Source of the DNA: Ruminococcaceae bacterium UBA7030
GTDB taxonomy: Bacteria > Bacillota > Clostridia > Oscillospirales > Acutalibacteraceae
Assembly (NCBI GenBank): GCA_002494125.1
Contig: DLBD01000129.1
Coordinates: 1 to 16,977 of the forward strand
DNA: 16,977 nucleotides
Direction: 5' to 3'
Made by a program: the position numbers and the translations under genes
Shown: positions 1 through 7,424 of the stretch, in pieces
Numbering within the stretch: position 1 is the first letter of the stretch
Layout: every line of letters starts with the position of its first letter
The notes under the pieces: model-generated
Databases searched by the model: none
The model's input: the letters and a program-made list of their open reading frames with translations, nothing else
What the model was told of the DNA's origin: nothing

Positions 1-72
1 CTGTTTATGCAAGTGAACTTTAGTAAACAAGTAAGAACAAAGAATTATATTTATTTTATGTTGTCCGGAATT

Positions 73-99
73 ACACCTTAAACCGGCTAAGGTGTTTTT
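73..99 (+). terminator. Rho-independent terminator of an upstream unit
   Basis: An 8-bp perfect stem (ACACCTTA at 73-80, TAAGGTGT at 88-95) encloses a 7-nt loop and ends in a run of five T at 95-99. It probably ends a transcript entering from the left, since no gene of its own precedes it in the window. Bases 1-72 hold no recognisable gene; the short open stretch that ends in TAA at 79-81 could be the tail of an upstream gene but cannot be identified. Confidence 0.7.
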
Positions 100-153
100 G
101 TCGGGCTCTTTTTATGCCTTTTTATAACTACCATTAATAAAAAGGAGAAAATT

Positions 154-1200
154 ATGGACGAAAAATTAATGTATCTTATGATACAAGGTCAGATTTCTTA
201 CGAATTCAAAAACAAAGATTTATTAACACAGGCGCTGACGCGCAGATCGTATTCACAGGAGAACGGAGGTCTCGATAACGAAGTCCTTGAGTTTATCGGT
301 GACAAAGTTCTCGACATTGCCGTAGTCAAATACTTGTCTGATAAATATGGCAGTATTGACAATGACGGTTACTCTTCACAGTTTGATGAAGGCGTATTGA
401 CACGGATAAAAGCCAGAATGGTTGAGAAGAAAACTCTTGCAAGACGAATTGATGAACTCGGATTTACAGAGTTTATCAAAATGGGAAAAGGAGATATCGA
501 GAATAACGTCAACGAGCAGCAATCTGTAAAAGAAGACTTGTTTGAAGCTATCTTAGGCGCCGTTGCGCTTGATTGCAACTGGGATTTCGATACTCTCTTT
601 CAGGTCGTTGACATTATGCTCAATCCTGACTCATTTGATAAGTCAAATTCTGAAAAGAACTACACGGACAGAATCATTGAACTTGAAACGAAAAAATGGA
701 GTGTGATTCCGTTCTTCAAGTATTATAAAAGGAGCTATCAGACTAGTTGGTATTTCCCATTTGACGGCGTATCCCAGCATATTCAGGATATGACTAAAAT
801 CAATGACCTGCAGTACACCTGTTTAGCAAAGCTGTTGACTGACCTTCCTGAATTCAGAGGCTTTGGCAGAAACAAAAACGAAGCAAGAGAACAGGCGTGC
901 AAAGTCGCTTATGAATGGCTAGAAAAAGAAGGATTGCTTTGGTCAATACGAGATGAAATTGAGAATCCCAACAAGGATGAAGCCATTAATCAGCTTGAAA
1001 TTCTTGCAAGACGGGATTACTTTTCTATCCCCGAGTACGAATTTGAAGAAACATTTGATAAAGACGGAAATCCAGTATGGGAGTGCAAATGTTATATAGA
1101 CGAAGTTGAATACTATTTCAGCGCCGCTTCATCTTCTAAAAAGGATGCCAAAAAATCCGCCGCATTCGATATGCTGAATTATGTTCTGGGGGAAATGTGA
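154..1200 (+). CDS. RNase III-like endoribonuclease with two dsRNA-binding domains
   Basis: This is a 348-aa predicted double-strand-specific endoribonuclease. The RNase III domain covers about residues 5-155 and has the signature NEVLEFIGD at 42-50 and the second acidic motif KEDLFEAILG at 126-135. The metal-binding positions of the family (here E43, E46, D50, D128, E131) all appear present, so it should be active. A clear dsRBD fills about 275-347, ending in the lysine/alanine-rich helix KKDAKKSAAFDML. A second, more divergent dsRBD-like segment spans about 172-260 and ends in the helix NEAREQACKVAYEWL. Ordinary bacterial RNase III is about 220-250 aa with one dsRBD, so this is an enlarged variant and probably not the housekeeping rnc. 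The start is set by AAAAGGAGA seven bases before the ATG. It shares a terminator with the acidic ORF that follows. The family call is firm; the first dsRBD and any defence role are inferences. Confidence 0.87.
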   Translation: MDEKLMYLMIQGQISYEFKNKDLLTQALTRRSYSQENGGLDNEVLEFIGDKVLDIAVVKYLSDKYGSIDNDGYSSQFDEGVLTRIKARMVEKKTLARRIDELGFTEFIKMGKGDIENNVNEQQSVKEDLFEAILGAVALDCNWDFDTLFQVVDIMLNPDSFDKSNSEKNYTDRIIELETKKWSVIPFFKYYKRSYQTSWYFPFDGVSQHIQDMTKINDLQYTCLAKLLTDLPEFRGFGRNKNEAREQACKVAYEWLEKEGLLWSIRDEIENPNKDEAINQLEILARRDYFSIPEYEFEETFDKDGNPVWECKCYIDEVEYYFSAASSSKKDAKKSAAFDMLNYVLGEM

Positions 1201-1201
1201 T

Positions 1202-1348
1202 ATGGCAAAATGGTGTTTTAACTATGATTCGGGAGAATACGAAAATATTGAAAAAGACGGTTTCAGCATTGACCGGGGCGAGTATGTTTACAACTGGGAC
1301 GACAGTGAATACCGCAACGAAGATGACGATGATGAAGATGACTTTTAA
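1202..1348 (+). CDS. 48-aa highly acidic small protein, coupled to the RNase III gene
   Basis: The ATG lies one base after the TGA of the RNase III-like gene, and GGGGGA about nine bases upstream can serve as a ribosome binding site, so translation is probably coupled. The product begins MAKWCFNYDSGEYEN and is rich in Tyr, Trp, Asp and Glu. The last ten residues, EDDDDEDDF preceded by N, are almost all acidic. There is no membrane segment. I recognise no family. Fixed spacing, a good start site and a terminator eight bases after the stop support a real gene. Such a charge pattern could mimic nucleic acid or bind the basic RNase partner, but that is speculation. Confidence 0.62.
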   Translation: MAKWCFNYDSGEYENIEKDGFSIDRGEYVYNWDDSEYRNEDDDDEDDF

Positions 1349-1355
1349 TTAACAA

Positions 1356-1393
1356 AAACGCATTAGCAAGCCGGTTGCTAATGCGTTTATTTT
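1356..1393. terminator. Terminator shared by convergent genes
   Basis: A perfect 14-bp inverted repeat (AAACGCATTAGCAA at 1356-1369, its complement at 1375-1388) has a 5-nt GCCGG loop. T-rich sequence follows on the plus strand (ATTTTAT), and the complement of AACAAA gives T-rich sequence on the minus strand. It lies between the acidic ORF and the 3' end of the leftward integrase, so it can stop transcription from both sides. Confidence 0.85.
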
Positions 1394-2561
1394 ATGATAC
1401 TTCTATGCCGAGGTCAGTCAGATAGCCGTCAACCTTCTCAACGTTCTCCGTCTGGAAGGATTCAAACACATCTGCGTAGGTATTAAGCGTTACCTCAATG
1501 TTGCGGTGTCAGAGCAGTTTTTGCAGGACTTTGGCAGGCATGTGACCTTCCAAACAGCGGGTTGCATAGGTGTGTCTGAGAGAGTGTAGTGAAAGGGTGC
1601 CTTTGACGCTCTCGTCTTTGATGTCATAAGTATTGATAATCCGCTTAAACTCTGTGTTTGCAACGCTTGTCGCAATCAGCGTACCGGTTGAAGTATGGAA
1701 CAGATAGCCGTCCTTCGTGGGCTGATAATTCTTGATTATCCGCTCAATAATCGGCTTCACCAGGGCGTTAATCGGGACGGTGCGGGTGCCCGCTTCGGTC
1801 TTTGCATTATCGTTGATAAACGCCTCGCCGTACCTTCCCTTCGCAATGGTTTTATCCACGTTGATAAAGTTGAAATTCAGGTTGAAATCATCAATCGTCA
1901 GCGCGTTCACCTCGCCCATACGCATACCGGTAAAAATGGAAATCAGCATCTGGTCCGTATAGCGCGTCGGCTTCGTCATCAGGACGTCAATGAACTTCTT
2001 TTGCTCCTCCACCGTCATCGCTCTGACCTTCAGCGGCTTTTTCTTCGATTTCGGAATCCGCATATCGGTCATCGGATTTTCAAGGATAATCTTGCGCTTC
2101 ACCGCTTCCCTGAAGCACTGGTTCATAATGCCGTAAATCTTTCTGATGGTGGATTGCGATAAATCTATCTTGGATATCAGCAGCTCCTTCACCATAAAGA
2201 AGTTAATCTGCTGCAGCGGTACGTTGTTGATTGCCGCCGTCAGTTTCAGCGTTTCCAGATTGCGGTAATAGGTCTGCTCCTGGATTTCGTTCATAGCGAG
2301 TTTGTCATCCTGCATCTGCTTGGCAAGCTGATAAAAGGTGATGTGCGAGATATCAATAAAAGTGCCGGAATAGATGCTGTACTTAATCTGGTTGAGCTTC
2401 TCCTTCACCTCTTCAGCGGTCTTGCCGTAAACGGTCTTGCGCTTGATTTTGCCGTTCTCGTCCCTGCCGACATTTATCTGTCCCATCCACTTCTTCTGCG
2501 AGTTGCTGTAGAATATCGTGCCGTCGCCGTAGTCCATCTGCACCTTCGGCTTTCTGCCCAT
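1392..2561 (-). pseudogene. Tyrosine integrase of Tn916/ICE type, interrupted by an in-frame TGA
   Basis: Read leftward from ATG at 2561 (good site GGAAGGAGGG), the frame spans 390 codons but has a TGA at 1511-1509 (codon 351). The N-terminus is an AP2-like arm-binding region (about 10-60), then a SAM-like core-binding domain (about 75-165), then the catalytic domain. Visible catalytic residues are R214 (TGMRMGEVNAL), K254, and the H-x-x-R box LSLHSLRH (H326, R329). After the stop the same frame continues HRNIEVTLNTYADVF to TAA at 1392-1394, supplying the family's second His and the nucleophile Tyr (position 362). The interrupted codon is where relatives have the Gly of LLGH, so GGA-to-TGA is the simplest change. 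A protein ending at codon 350 would lack the nucleophile. The gene is more G+C rich than its neighbours, which fits horizontal origin. It probably mobilised an element that included part of this window. Confidence 0.9.
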
Positions 2562-2694
2562 ACTATCCCTCCTTCCGAACTCACTTGCATTTAAGCATAA
2601 TAAAAAAATTTATTCAAGTAGTTTTCGCTTATTTCTCAACTTAGTCCAAAAAAGAGTACATAACATATAAATGAATAATGTAGCTCCGTAAAAG

Positions 2695-2718
2695 TCACAA
2701 AATAACCAGTACAAAAAT
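2695..2718. repeat. Direct repeat copy 1 before the hsd promoter
   Basis: This 24-bp segment matches 2796-2819 at 21 of 24 positions without gaps, with shared core ACCAGTACA. It ends six bases before the -35 hexamer of the hsd operon. It could be an operator, a recombination site or a remnant of duplication; the sequence alone does not decide. Confidence 0.7.
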
Positions 2719-2723
2719 ATATG

Positions 2724-2752
2724 TTGACAAATGGCGAAATATGGCTTATAAT
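2724..2752 (+). promoter_or_regulatory. Perfect consensus sigma-A promoter of the hsd operon
   Basis: TTGACA (2724-2729) and TATAAT (2747-2752) are separated by exactly 17 bp, the ideal vegetative promoter. Transcription should start near 2758-2761, giving a leader of about 70 nt before the first hsd start codon. An in-frame ATG at 2741 lies inside this promoter and would not be on the transcript, so the gene start is moved to 2831. Confidence 0.85.
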
Positions 2753-2795
2753 GAGAATCGTAGCCATAGGGCTATTGAATTTTATAATTCTATTA

Positions 2796-2819
2796 TCACA
2801 AAAATACCAGTACAGAAAT
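2796..2819. repeat. Direct repeat copy 2 in the hsd leader
   Basis: This is the second copy of the 24-bp repeat at 2695-2718 (21/24 identical, offset 101 bp). It lies in the untranslated leader just before the GGTGA ribosome binding site at 2822-2826. The pair brackets the consensus promoter. Confidence 0.7.
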
Positions 2820-2830
2820 TTGGTGAATCA

Positions 2831-3418
2831 ATGAAACTTAAACAAATTGCCGATATCCGAACAGGTATTGTGGCTGCAAGGAAGAAAGCAACTGATGAAA
2901 GCCTGTTTCGGAAATCGTATAAGATGATTAATCTTAAGTGCATCAATGAAAAAGGATATATTGATTTCTCTTTGGCAGAAGAGTTTGAAGCAAACGAAAT
3001 GCTATCGAATGATTTTCTGACGCAAAAAGGCGATATTCTTATCCGATTAAGCGTTCCATACACTTCTATTATTATTAAAAAGCCGGAAGAAGAAGGATAC
3101 GTAATTCCCTCGCACTTTGCAATCATTCGTGTTGATTGTAACTTGGCAACACCCGAGTATATTTTATGGCTACTCAGAAGTTCAAAGGTTCAGCAACAAA
3201 TACGGATGAACAACAGTGGCAGTAGTGGGTTTGGCACTATCAGCTCAGGTTTCTTCTCCAATTTGGATATCAGGTGTCCGTCACAACAACGCCAAAAAGC
3301 AATCGGCAAGCTACTTATGCTGTCTGAACGAGAACAAGAACTGATATACCGATTATCAGAGGAAAAAGAAAAATACACTTATGCAATTTTAGAGGTATTA
3401 AATAATTCGGAGGATTAA
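2831..3418 (+). CDS. hsdS: Half-length type I specificity subunit (one TRD)
   Basis: This 195-aa protein begins MKLKQIADIRTG, the usual opening of an HsdS target-recognition domain. It has one recognition domain (about 1-150, including GSSGFGTISSGFFSNLDI, the usual exit into the helix) and one helical arm (about 155-195, QQRQKAIGKLL...EEKEKYTYAILEVL). Normal HsdS has two of each in about 400 aa. Single-domain HsdS proteins are known and are thought to work as dimers. The frame extends back to 2741, but that ATG is inside the promoter; the ATG at 2831 has GGTGA four bases upstream and a domain-like N-terminus. hsdM follows after four bases. It may form its own methylase with HsdM or a mixed complex with the second HsdS. 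It could instead be a truncated gene, but the intact frame and spacing argue against decay. Confidence 0.82.
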   Translation: MKLKQIADIRTGIVAARKKATDESLFRKSYKMINLKCINEKGYIDFSLAEEFEANEMLSNDFLTQKGDILIRLSVPYTSIIIKKPEEEGYVIPSHFAIIRVDCNLATPEYILWLLRSSKVQQQIRMNNSGSSGFGTISSGFFSNLDIRCPSQQRQKAIGKLLMLSEREQELIYRLSEEKEKYTYAILEVLNNSED

Positions 3419-3422
3419 TATA

Positions 3423-4985
3423 ATGGATGTTAAAAAGACAACAAGAAGAGATATAGAAAACACATTATGGAAAGCGTGTGACAGTTTCAGAGGAAAAATC
3501 GACAGTTCAAGATATAAGGACTACATCCTTTCCATGTTATTTGTAAAATACTTGAGCGACTACTATAAAGAAAAGCGTGAAGAGTATGCAATCAGGTATA
3601 ACGGCGATGAAAAGCGCATTGAAAGAGCTATGAGCCGTGAACGCTATTCCATGAGCGACGAGTCAACCTTTGATTATCTTTACAAAAACAGAACAGATAC
3701 CGCTATCGGTGAGAAAATCAACAAGGCGTTATCGAGCATAGAAAACAGTAACAGCGCAAAGCTTCACGAAGTTTTCCGTTCCATTGATTTCAATTCCACG
3801 GTTGACTTCGGTGATGTTAAAGAGAAAAATGCCACGCTTAAAAACCTGCTTGAAGACTTCAATGATTTAGATTTATCACCAAGTAGATTAGAAAGCAAAG
3901 ATATTATCGGTGATGCTTATGAATATATGATTGCCAATTTTGCTTCGGACGCAGGTAAAAAAGGCGGCGAGTTTTATACACCGAGTGCGGTTTCGGAACT
4001 GGTGGCACGCCTTGTTAAGCCTAAAGCAAATGACAGAATATACGATGGAACCTGCGGCAGCGGCGGCTTGCTTCTTAAAGCGTTTGCACAGGTTCCGGAT
4101 GGAAAAGTCAGAATCTACGGTCAGGAGCTGAATATGCAAACATGGGCGCTTTGCCGCATGAATATGTTCCTGCATAATATTGATGATGCGGTTATCTGGC
4201 ACGGCGATACAATTGCAAATCCACAGAACATTGAAGACGATAAACTGATGAAATTCCAGTGTATAGTAGCGAATCCTCCGTTTTCGCTTGATAAGTGGGA
4301 CAGCGGTTTCTTTGCGGATTCGGATATCGAAGATAAAAAGCAAAAAATGACTGCTGAACTTGACCCGTACAAGCGCTTTGAATGGGGAATTCCTCCGAGA
4401 GGAAAAGGCGACTATGCATTTGTTCTTCATTTCCTTCACAGCCTTGATGATGTGAACGGAAGAATGGGCATTGTACTTCCTCACGGCGTACTGTTCAGAG
4501 GCGCCGGAGAAGGCAAAATACGAAAAGCGATTATTGAACAATTCAACTTCCTGGATGCTGTCATCGGATTACCAGCAAATCTTTTCTACGGAGCAGGCAT
4601 TCCGGCGTGCATCTTAGTATTCCGTAAGGACAGACGCAATAACGATAAGGTGCTCTTCATTGACGCAAGCGGCGACGGACATTTTGAAAAAGGTAAGAAT
4701 CAGAACATTCTTCGCCCTGAAGATGTTCAGAAGATTGTAGATACCTATACCGAATATAAAACCAACCCGAATTTCACAGGCGAGGACAAATTCAGCCATG
4801 TGGCAACGCTGAAAGAGATTGAGGACAACGAATACAACCTCAACATACCCCGCTATGTTGACACCTTTGAAGAAGAACCGCTTGTGGATATTGACGAGGT
4901 GAAGGCAAATATCGACGCCATTCAAAAAGAACTCGCCGAAGTGCAGGCGCAGATGAATGAATACATGAAGGAACTGGGACTATAA
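3423..4985 (+). CDS. hsdM: Type I DNA methyltransferase subunit
   Basis: This 520-aa N6-adenine methyltransferase subunit transfers methyl from S-adenosylmethionine to adenine at sites chosen by HsdS. The N-terminal helical HsdM domain covers about 8-150 (TLWKACDSFRGKIDSSRYKD). FYTP at 184-187 is the usual entry to the catalytic core, motif I is DGTCGSGG at 208-215 and the catalytic motif IV is NPPF at 284-287. The C-terminal end (about 480-518) is a charged coiled-coil helix that would bind HsdS. Length and motifs are normal and complete. The start has GGAGG 9 bases upstream. It is the second gene of the operon, four bases after the half-HsdS and 21 bases before the membrane-anchored unknown. 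Confidence 0.97.
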   Translation: MDVKKTTRRDIENTLWKACDSFRGKIDSSRYKDYILSMLFVKYLSDYYKEKREEYAIRYNGDEKRIERAMSRERYSMSDESTFDYLYKNRTDTAIGEKINKALSSIENSNSAKLHEVFRSIDFNSTVDFGDVKEKNATLKNLLEDFNDLDLSPSRLESKDIIGDAYEYMIANFASDAGKKGGEFYTPSAVSELVARLVKPKANDRIYDGTCGSGGLLLKAFAQVPDGKVRIYGQELNMQTWALCRMNMFLHNIDDAVIWHGDTIANPQNIEDDKLMKFQCIVANPPFSLDKWDSGFFADSDIEDKKQKMTAELDPYKRFEWGIPPRGKGDYAFVLHFLHSLDDVNGRMGIVLPHGVLFRGAGEGKIRKAIIEQFNFLDAVIGLPANLFYGAGIPACILVFRKDRRNNDKVLFIDASGDGHFEKGKNQNILRPEDVQKIVDTYTEYKTNPNFTGEDKFSHVATLKEIEDNEYNLNIPRYVDTFEEEPLVDIDEVKANIDAIQKELAEVQAQMNEYMKELGL

Positions 4986-5006
4986 AAAGGGTAAAGAGGA
5001 GATAAC

Positions 5007-5600
5007 ATGAAAGATATTATTTTAGTAATTGTAACAGCTTTAATATCCGGTTTATTAGCGACCTTAATTACAATATTGTTTCAAAAAAGAACCGCAAAGT
5101 ACAATAGTAAATTAAAAATCTTTGAAACGTTAATGTCTCAAAGATATTTGATTTCAACAGAAGAGAGCGTAAAAGCGTTGAATTCGATTGATGTAGTGTT
5201 TTACAAAGATTCTGACGTGAGAAAGGCATATAAAGAATTTTTAGACGAAACCGAAAAGAAGCCTGAATTCAACCCTAATGTCGGAGATAAATATTTACGA
5301 TTGTTAGAAGAAATGTCAAAGGTTCTGAAGTTAGACAATATCCATTGGGATGAAATTAAAAGATACTATTACCCAGCAGGTCTATCTGAAAAGTTAAATG
5401 AAGAAACCGCATTAAGAAAAGCTCAACTGATGAACGCATTAGAAAGTGCAAACCGACCTGATCAGCAAGAAAACAGTTCGCCAAACGAACAATTTTCGCA
5501 AGAAATAATTACCGAAATGATTAAAAATCCTGATAGCATTGAAGGTATTATGAAACTAGCTAAAATGTTTGGCGCAGATATCAATGACAGCAATGAATAA
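5007..5600 (+). CDS. Unknown protein with N-terminal membrane anchor (DUF6680-like)
   Basis: This 197-aa protein has one hydrophobic segment at residues 4-25 followed by QKRTAKYNSKLKIFETLMSQR, the pattern of a membrane-anchored helical protein with its bulk in the cytoplasm. The middle (about 50-130) has EESVKALNSIDVVFY and KAYKEFLDE. From memory these resemble DUF6680-type proteins, short anchored proteins of unknown role; I could not verify that. The C-terminal third is polar (Gln, Asn, Ser near 148-165) with a last amphipathic helix. AGAGGAGA precedes the ATG by about six bases. It sits inside the hsd operon and overlaps the next gene by eight bases (ATGAATAA), so the two are likely made together. 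Its base composition is more A+T rich than hsdM. Function unknown. Confidence 0.85.
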   Translation: MKDIILVIVTALISGLLATLITILFQKRTAKYNSKLKIFETLMSQRYLISTEESVKALNSIDVVFYKDSDVRKAYKEFLDETEKKPEFNPNVGDKYLRLLEEMSKVLKLDNIHWDEIKRYYYPAGLSEKLNEETALRKAQLMNALESANRPDQQENSSPNEQFSQEIITEMIKNPDSIEGIMKLAKMFGADINDSNE

Positions 5601-6210
5601 GATAAAAGAAAAAGATTTAGTACGAGAAAAGTTTGACGGCTTAACAAAAGAAGTGCTTAACTGGGAATGTTTGAATGTGTATTCGTTTTTCAAAGGTGAC
5701 ATCAGCAAGAAAAGCGAAATAGAGATAATTCAGGGTTATGCAAAAGCCACAAACGACTTGTTCAATTGCTTTTATCAAGATAATCATATTTTTGATGGGC
5801 ACTCTGCTGTTTTCAGAGAAGACACGCAGGCATATCCTTTTGTGTTTCTGTGCAGGCACACTTTAGAGTTGTTAATAAAACATATGTCGTCTGTCTTTTC
5901 AATTGAATATGATGCGAGCCATAAACTTGAAAAACTATGGCAACCGCTTCAACAAGAGTTAAAGAAGAAAGAAAATGGAATAAAACCTGAAGACATGAGC
6001 AATTTCAATGTTTTGGTAAAAGCTATATCTAAATTAGACCCAAATGGAATGCAGGCAAGATATACCAAATCAAAAGATAGCACCATGTATAAAAGCAAAC
6101 CGGTTTTTATTCAGTCTAAACTTATTAATGCTATACTACAAAGAATGGTAGATGTTATGTTGAATATAGATTACGTCAAAGAGGAAAACGAGAATGAAAC
6201 AGGAAATTAA
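5593..6210 (+). CDS. Unknown helical protein, possibly HEPN-like
   Basis: This 205-aa soluble protein shows no membrane segment. Its most distinctive stretch is FLCRHTLELLIKH (85-97) followed by SHKLEKLW (109-116). An R-H-x-L-E-L-x-x-K helix plus a downstream H-x-L-x-x-L-W is a pattern I associate with HEPN-superfamily-like proteins of defence loci, some of which are RNases. The match is by eye and the classical R-x4-6-H is not at the usual C-terminal place, so activity is uncertain. Possible starts are TTG 5569, ATG 5584 and ATG 5593. I chose 5593 because it overlaps the preceding stop as ATGAATAA, the usual sign of coupled translation; no strong ribosome binding site supports any of the three. 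It overlaps the next gene by 17 bases. Confidence 0.72.
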   Translation: MNKIKEKDLVREKFDGLTKEVLNWECLNVYSFFKGDISKKSEIEIIQGYAKATNDLFNCFYQDNHIFDGHSAVFREDTQAYPFVFLCRHTLELLIKHMSSVFSIEYDASHKLEKLWQPLQQELKKKENGIKPEDMSNFNVLVKAISKLDPNGMQARYTKSKDSTMYKSKPVFIQSKLINAILQRMVDVMLNIDYVKEENENETGN

Positions 6211-7414
6211 AGAGCGAATTGAACAGATAAATAACGGTATCATTCCTGAGGGGTATAAAAAAACTAAAATCGGTATTATGCCTATTGATTGGGATATTGC
6301 TGATTTAGGTCTTTTAATATCTGAGTCTAAAGAATTATCAAATGATATTAATAAATATAAAGTTTTTTCTTCATCAAGGAACGGATTAATACCTCAAAAC
6401 GACTATTACAATAGGGAATCTGTTGAAACTAATAATGGTTATAAAATTGTTCCTAATGGATTTGTTACATATAGACATATGAGTGACGACGACGTTTTTC
6501 ACTTTAATGTTAATACTACTGGTGCATCGGTGCTTGTGAGCAGTGAATATCCGGTTTTTTGTTCAACAGAAAACAGTTGTTTAGGGTTTCTTGTTCCCTG
6601 TTTAAATCATTCTGCAAGATTTCGTTATTATTGTAAACTTCAGAAAAAAGGTGGTACAAGAACCAGATTGTATTACAATATTTTATGCAAATACACAATA
6701 GCTCATCCCAAAATAGAAGAACAAGAAAAGATTGCTGAAATACTTTCCGCACAGGACAAAGTGATTGAACTCAAAGAAAAACTCATTGAGCAAAAATATC
6801 TGCAGAAGAAATACGTTATACAAAAGTTAATATTAAACGAAAGCAGTACAAACGAAATGATAAAACTTGGATGTTGGATAAATGAAATTGATGTTCGTTC
6901 AACATGTAATAATATGTATCCAGTATTAACTTCATCAAGAAAAGGAATTTGTTTACAAGAAGAGTATTTTAATAAGAGTGTTTCAAGTTTTGATAACACC
7001 GGCTACAAAGTGCTTTCAAAAAACGACTTTGTATATAGAACTATTAGCGATGATGGAGTATTTGTTTTTAATAAACTCGATTTAATTGAGAAAGGACTTA
7101 TTAGTCCCGCATATTATTCTTTTAGATGTAACAATAATTGTGATTCTGATTATTTGTATTATCTTTTGAATTCTGGTTATTTGAAAAAAGATATTTCGAT
7201 ACTAATGCAGGGTGGAACAAGATTGTCTTTAAACTTCGGAAAGCTTTGCTCGGTGTTAATTCCAAATGTTTCATTGGGCAAACAAAAAAGAATTAGTGAA
7301 ATAATAAAAACGCTGGATAAAGAAATCAAATTGTTAGAACAAGAATTAGAACAAGAAAAGCAAAAGAAAAAAGCGCTTATGCAGCTTTTATTAACAGGAA
7401 TAGTAAGAGTATAA
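6194..7414 (+). CDS. hsdS: Full-length type I specificity subunit (two TRDs)
   Basis: This 406-aa specificity subunit chooses the bipartite DNA target of the HsdM2-HsdS methylase and the HsdR-bound restriction complex. TRD1 covers about 30-173, the first helical spacer about 175-215 (EEQEKIAEILSAQDKVIELK), TRD2 about 224-360 and the C-terminal helix about 362-400, ending in the typical KALMQLLLTGIVRV. The two TRDs look like each other: SSRNG/SSRKG, YYN/YFN, NGYKI/TGYKV, SDDDVF/SDDGVF and GGTR occur in the same order in both. AACGAGAATG gives a weak ribosome site, and the start lies 17 bases inside the preceding gene. The 30-residue N-terminal helix before TRD1 is normal for the family. Much more A+T rich than hsdM, as expected for exchangeable specificity genes. 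Confidence 0.95.
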   Translation: MKQEIKERIEQINNGIIPEGYKKTKIGIMPIDWDIADLGLLISESKELSNDINKYKVFSSSRNGLIPQNDYYNRESVETNNGYKIVPNGFVTYRHMSDDDVFHFNVNTTGASVLVSSEYPVFCSTENSCLGFLVPCLNHSARFRYYCKLQKKGGTRTRLYYNILCKYTIAHPKIEEQEKIAEILSAQDKVIELKEKLIEQKYLQKKYVIQKLILNESSTNEMIKLGCWINEIDVRSTCNNMYPVLTSSRKGICLQEEYFNKSVSSFDNTGYKVLSKNDFVYRTISDDGVFVFNKLDLIEKGLISPAYYSFRCNNNCDSDYLYYLLNSGYLKKDISILMQGGTRLSLNFGKLCSVLIPNVSLGKQKRISEIIKTLDKEIKLLEQELEQEKQKKKALMQLLLTGIVRV

Positions 7415-7424
7415 AAGGAGAAAA

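Noticed and set aside
1509..1511. UGA read as glycine (alternative genetic code) in the integrase
   Set aside because: TGA is a normal stop for the RNase III gene, the membrane protein, the DeoR regulator and fruK, twice within ATGA/GTGA overlaps, so the standard code applies.
1695..2162. Plus-strand ORFs opposite the integrase and other shadow frames, such as 3888-4541 minus and 12040-12429 minus
   Set aside because: They are antisense or out of frame to genes with clear catalytic motifs and have no ribosome sites or family features.
2741..2830. Longer half-HsdS beginning at ATG 2741
   Set aside because: This ATG lies between and within the -35/-10 elements of a perfect promoter and has no good ribosome site; the domain-typical start is at 2831.
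2562..7414. Invertible (phase-variable) hsdS system driven by the adjacent tyrosine recombinase
   Set aside because: Both hsdS genes point the same way, no inverted TRD copies or long inverted repeats were seen, and the recombinase resembles an element integrase and is broken.
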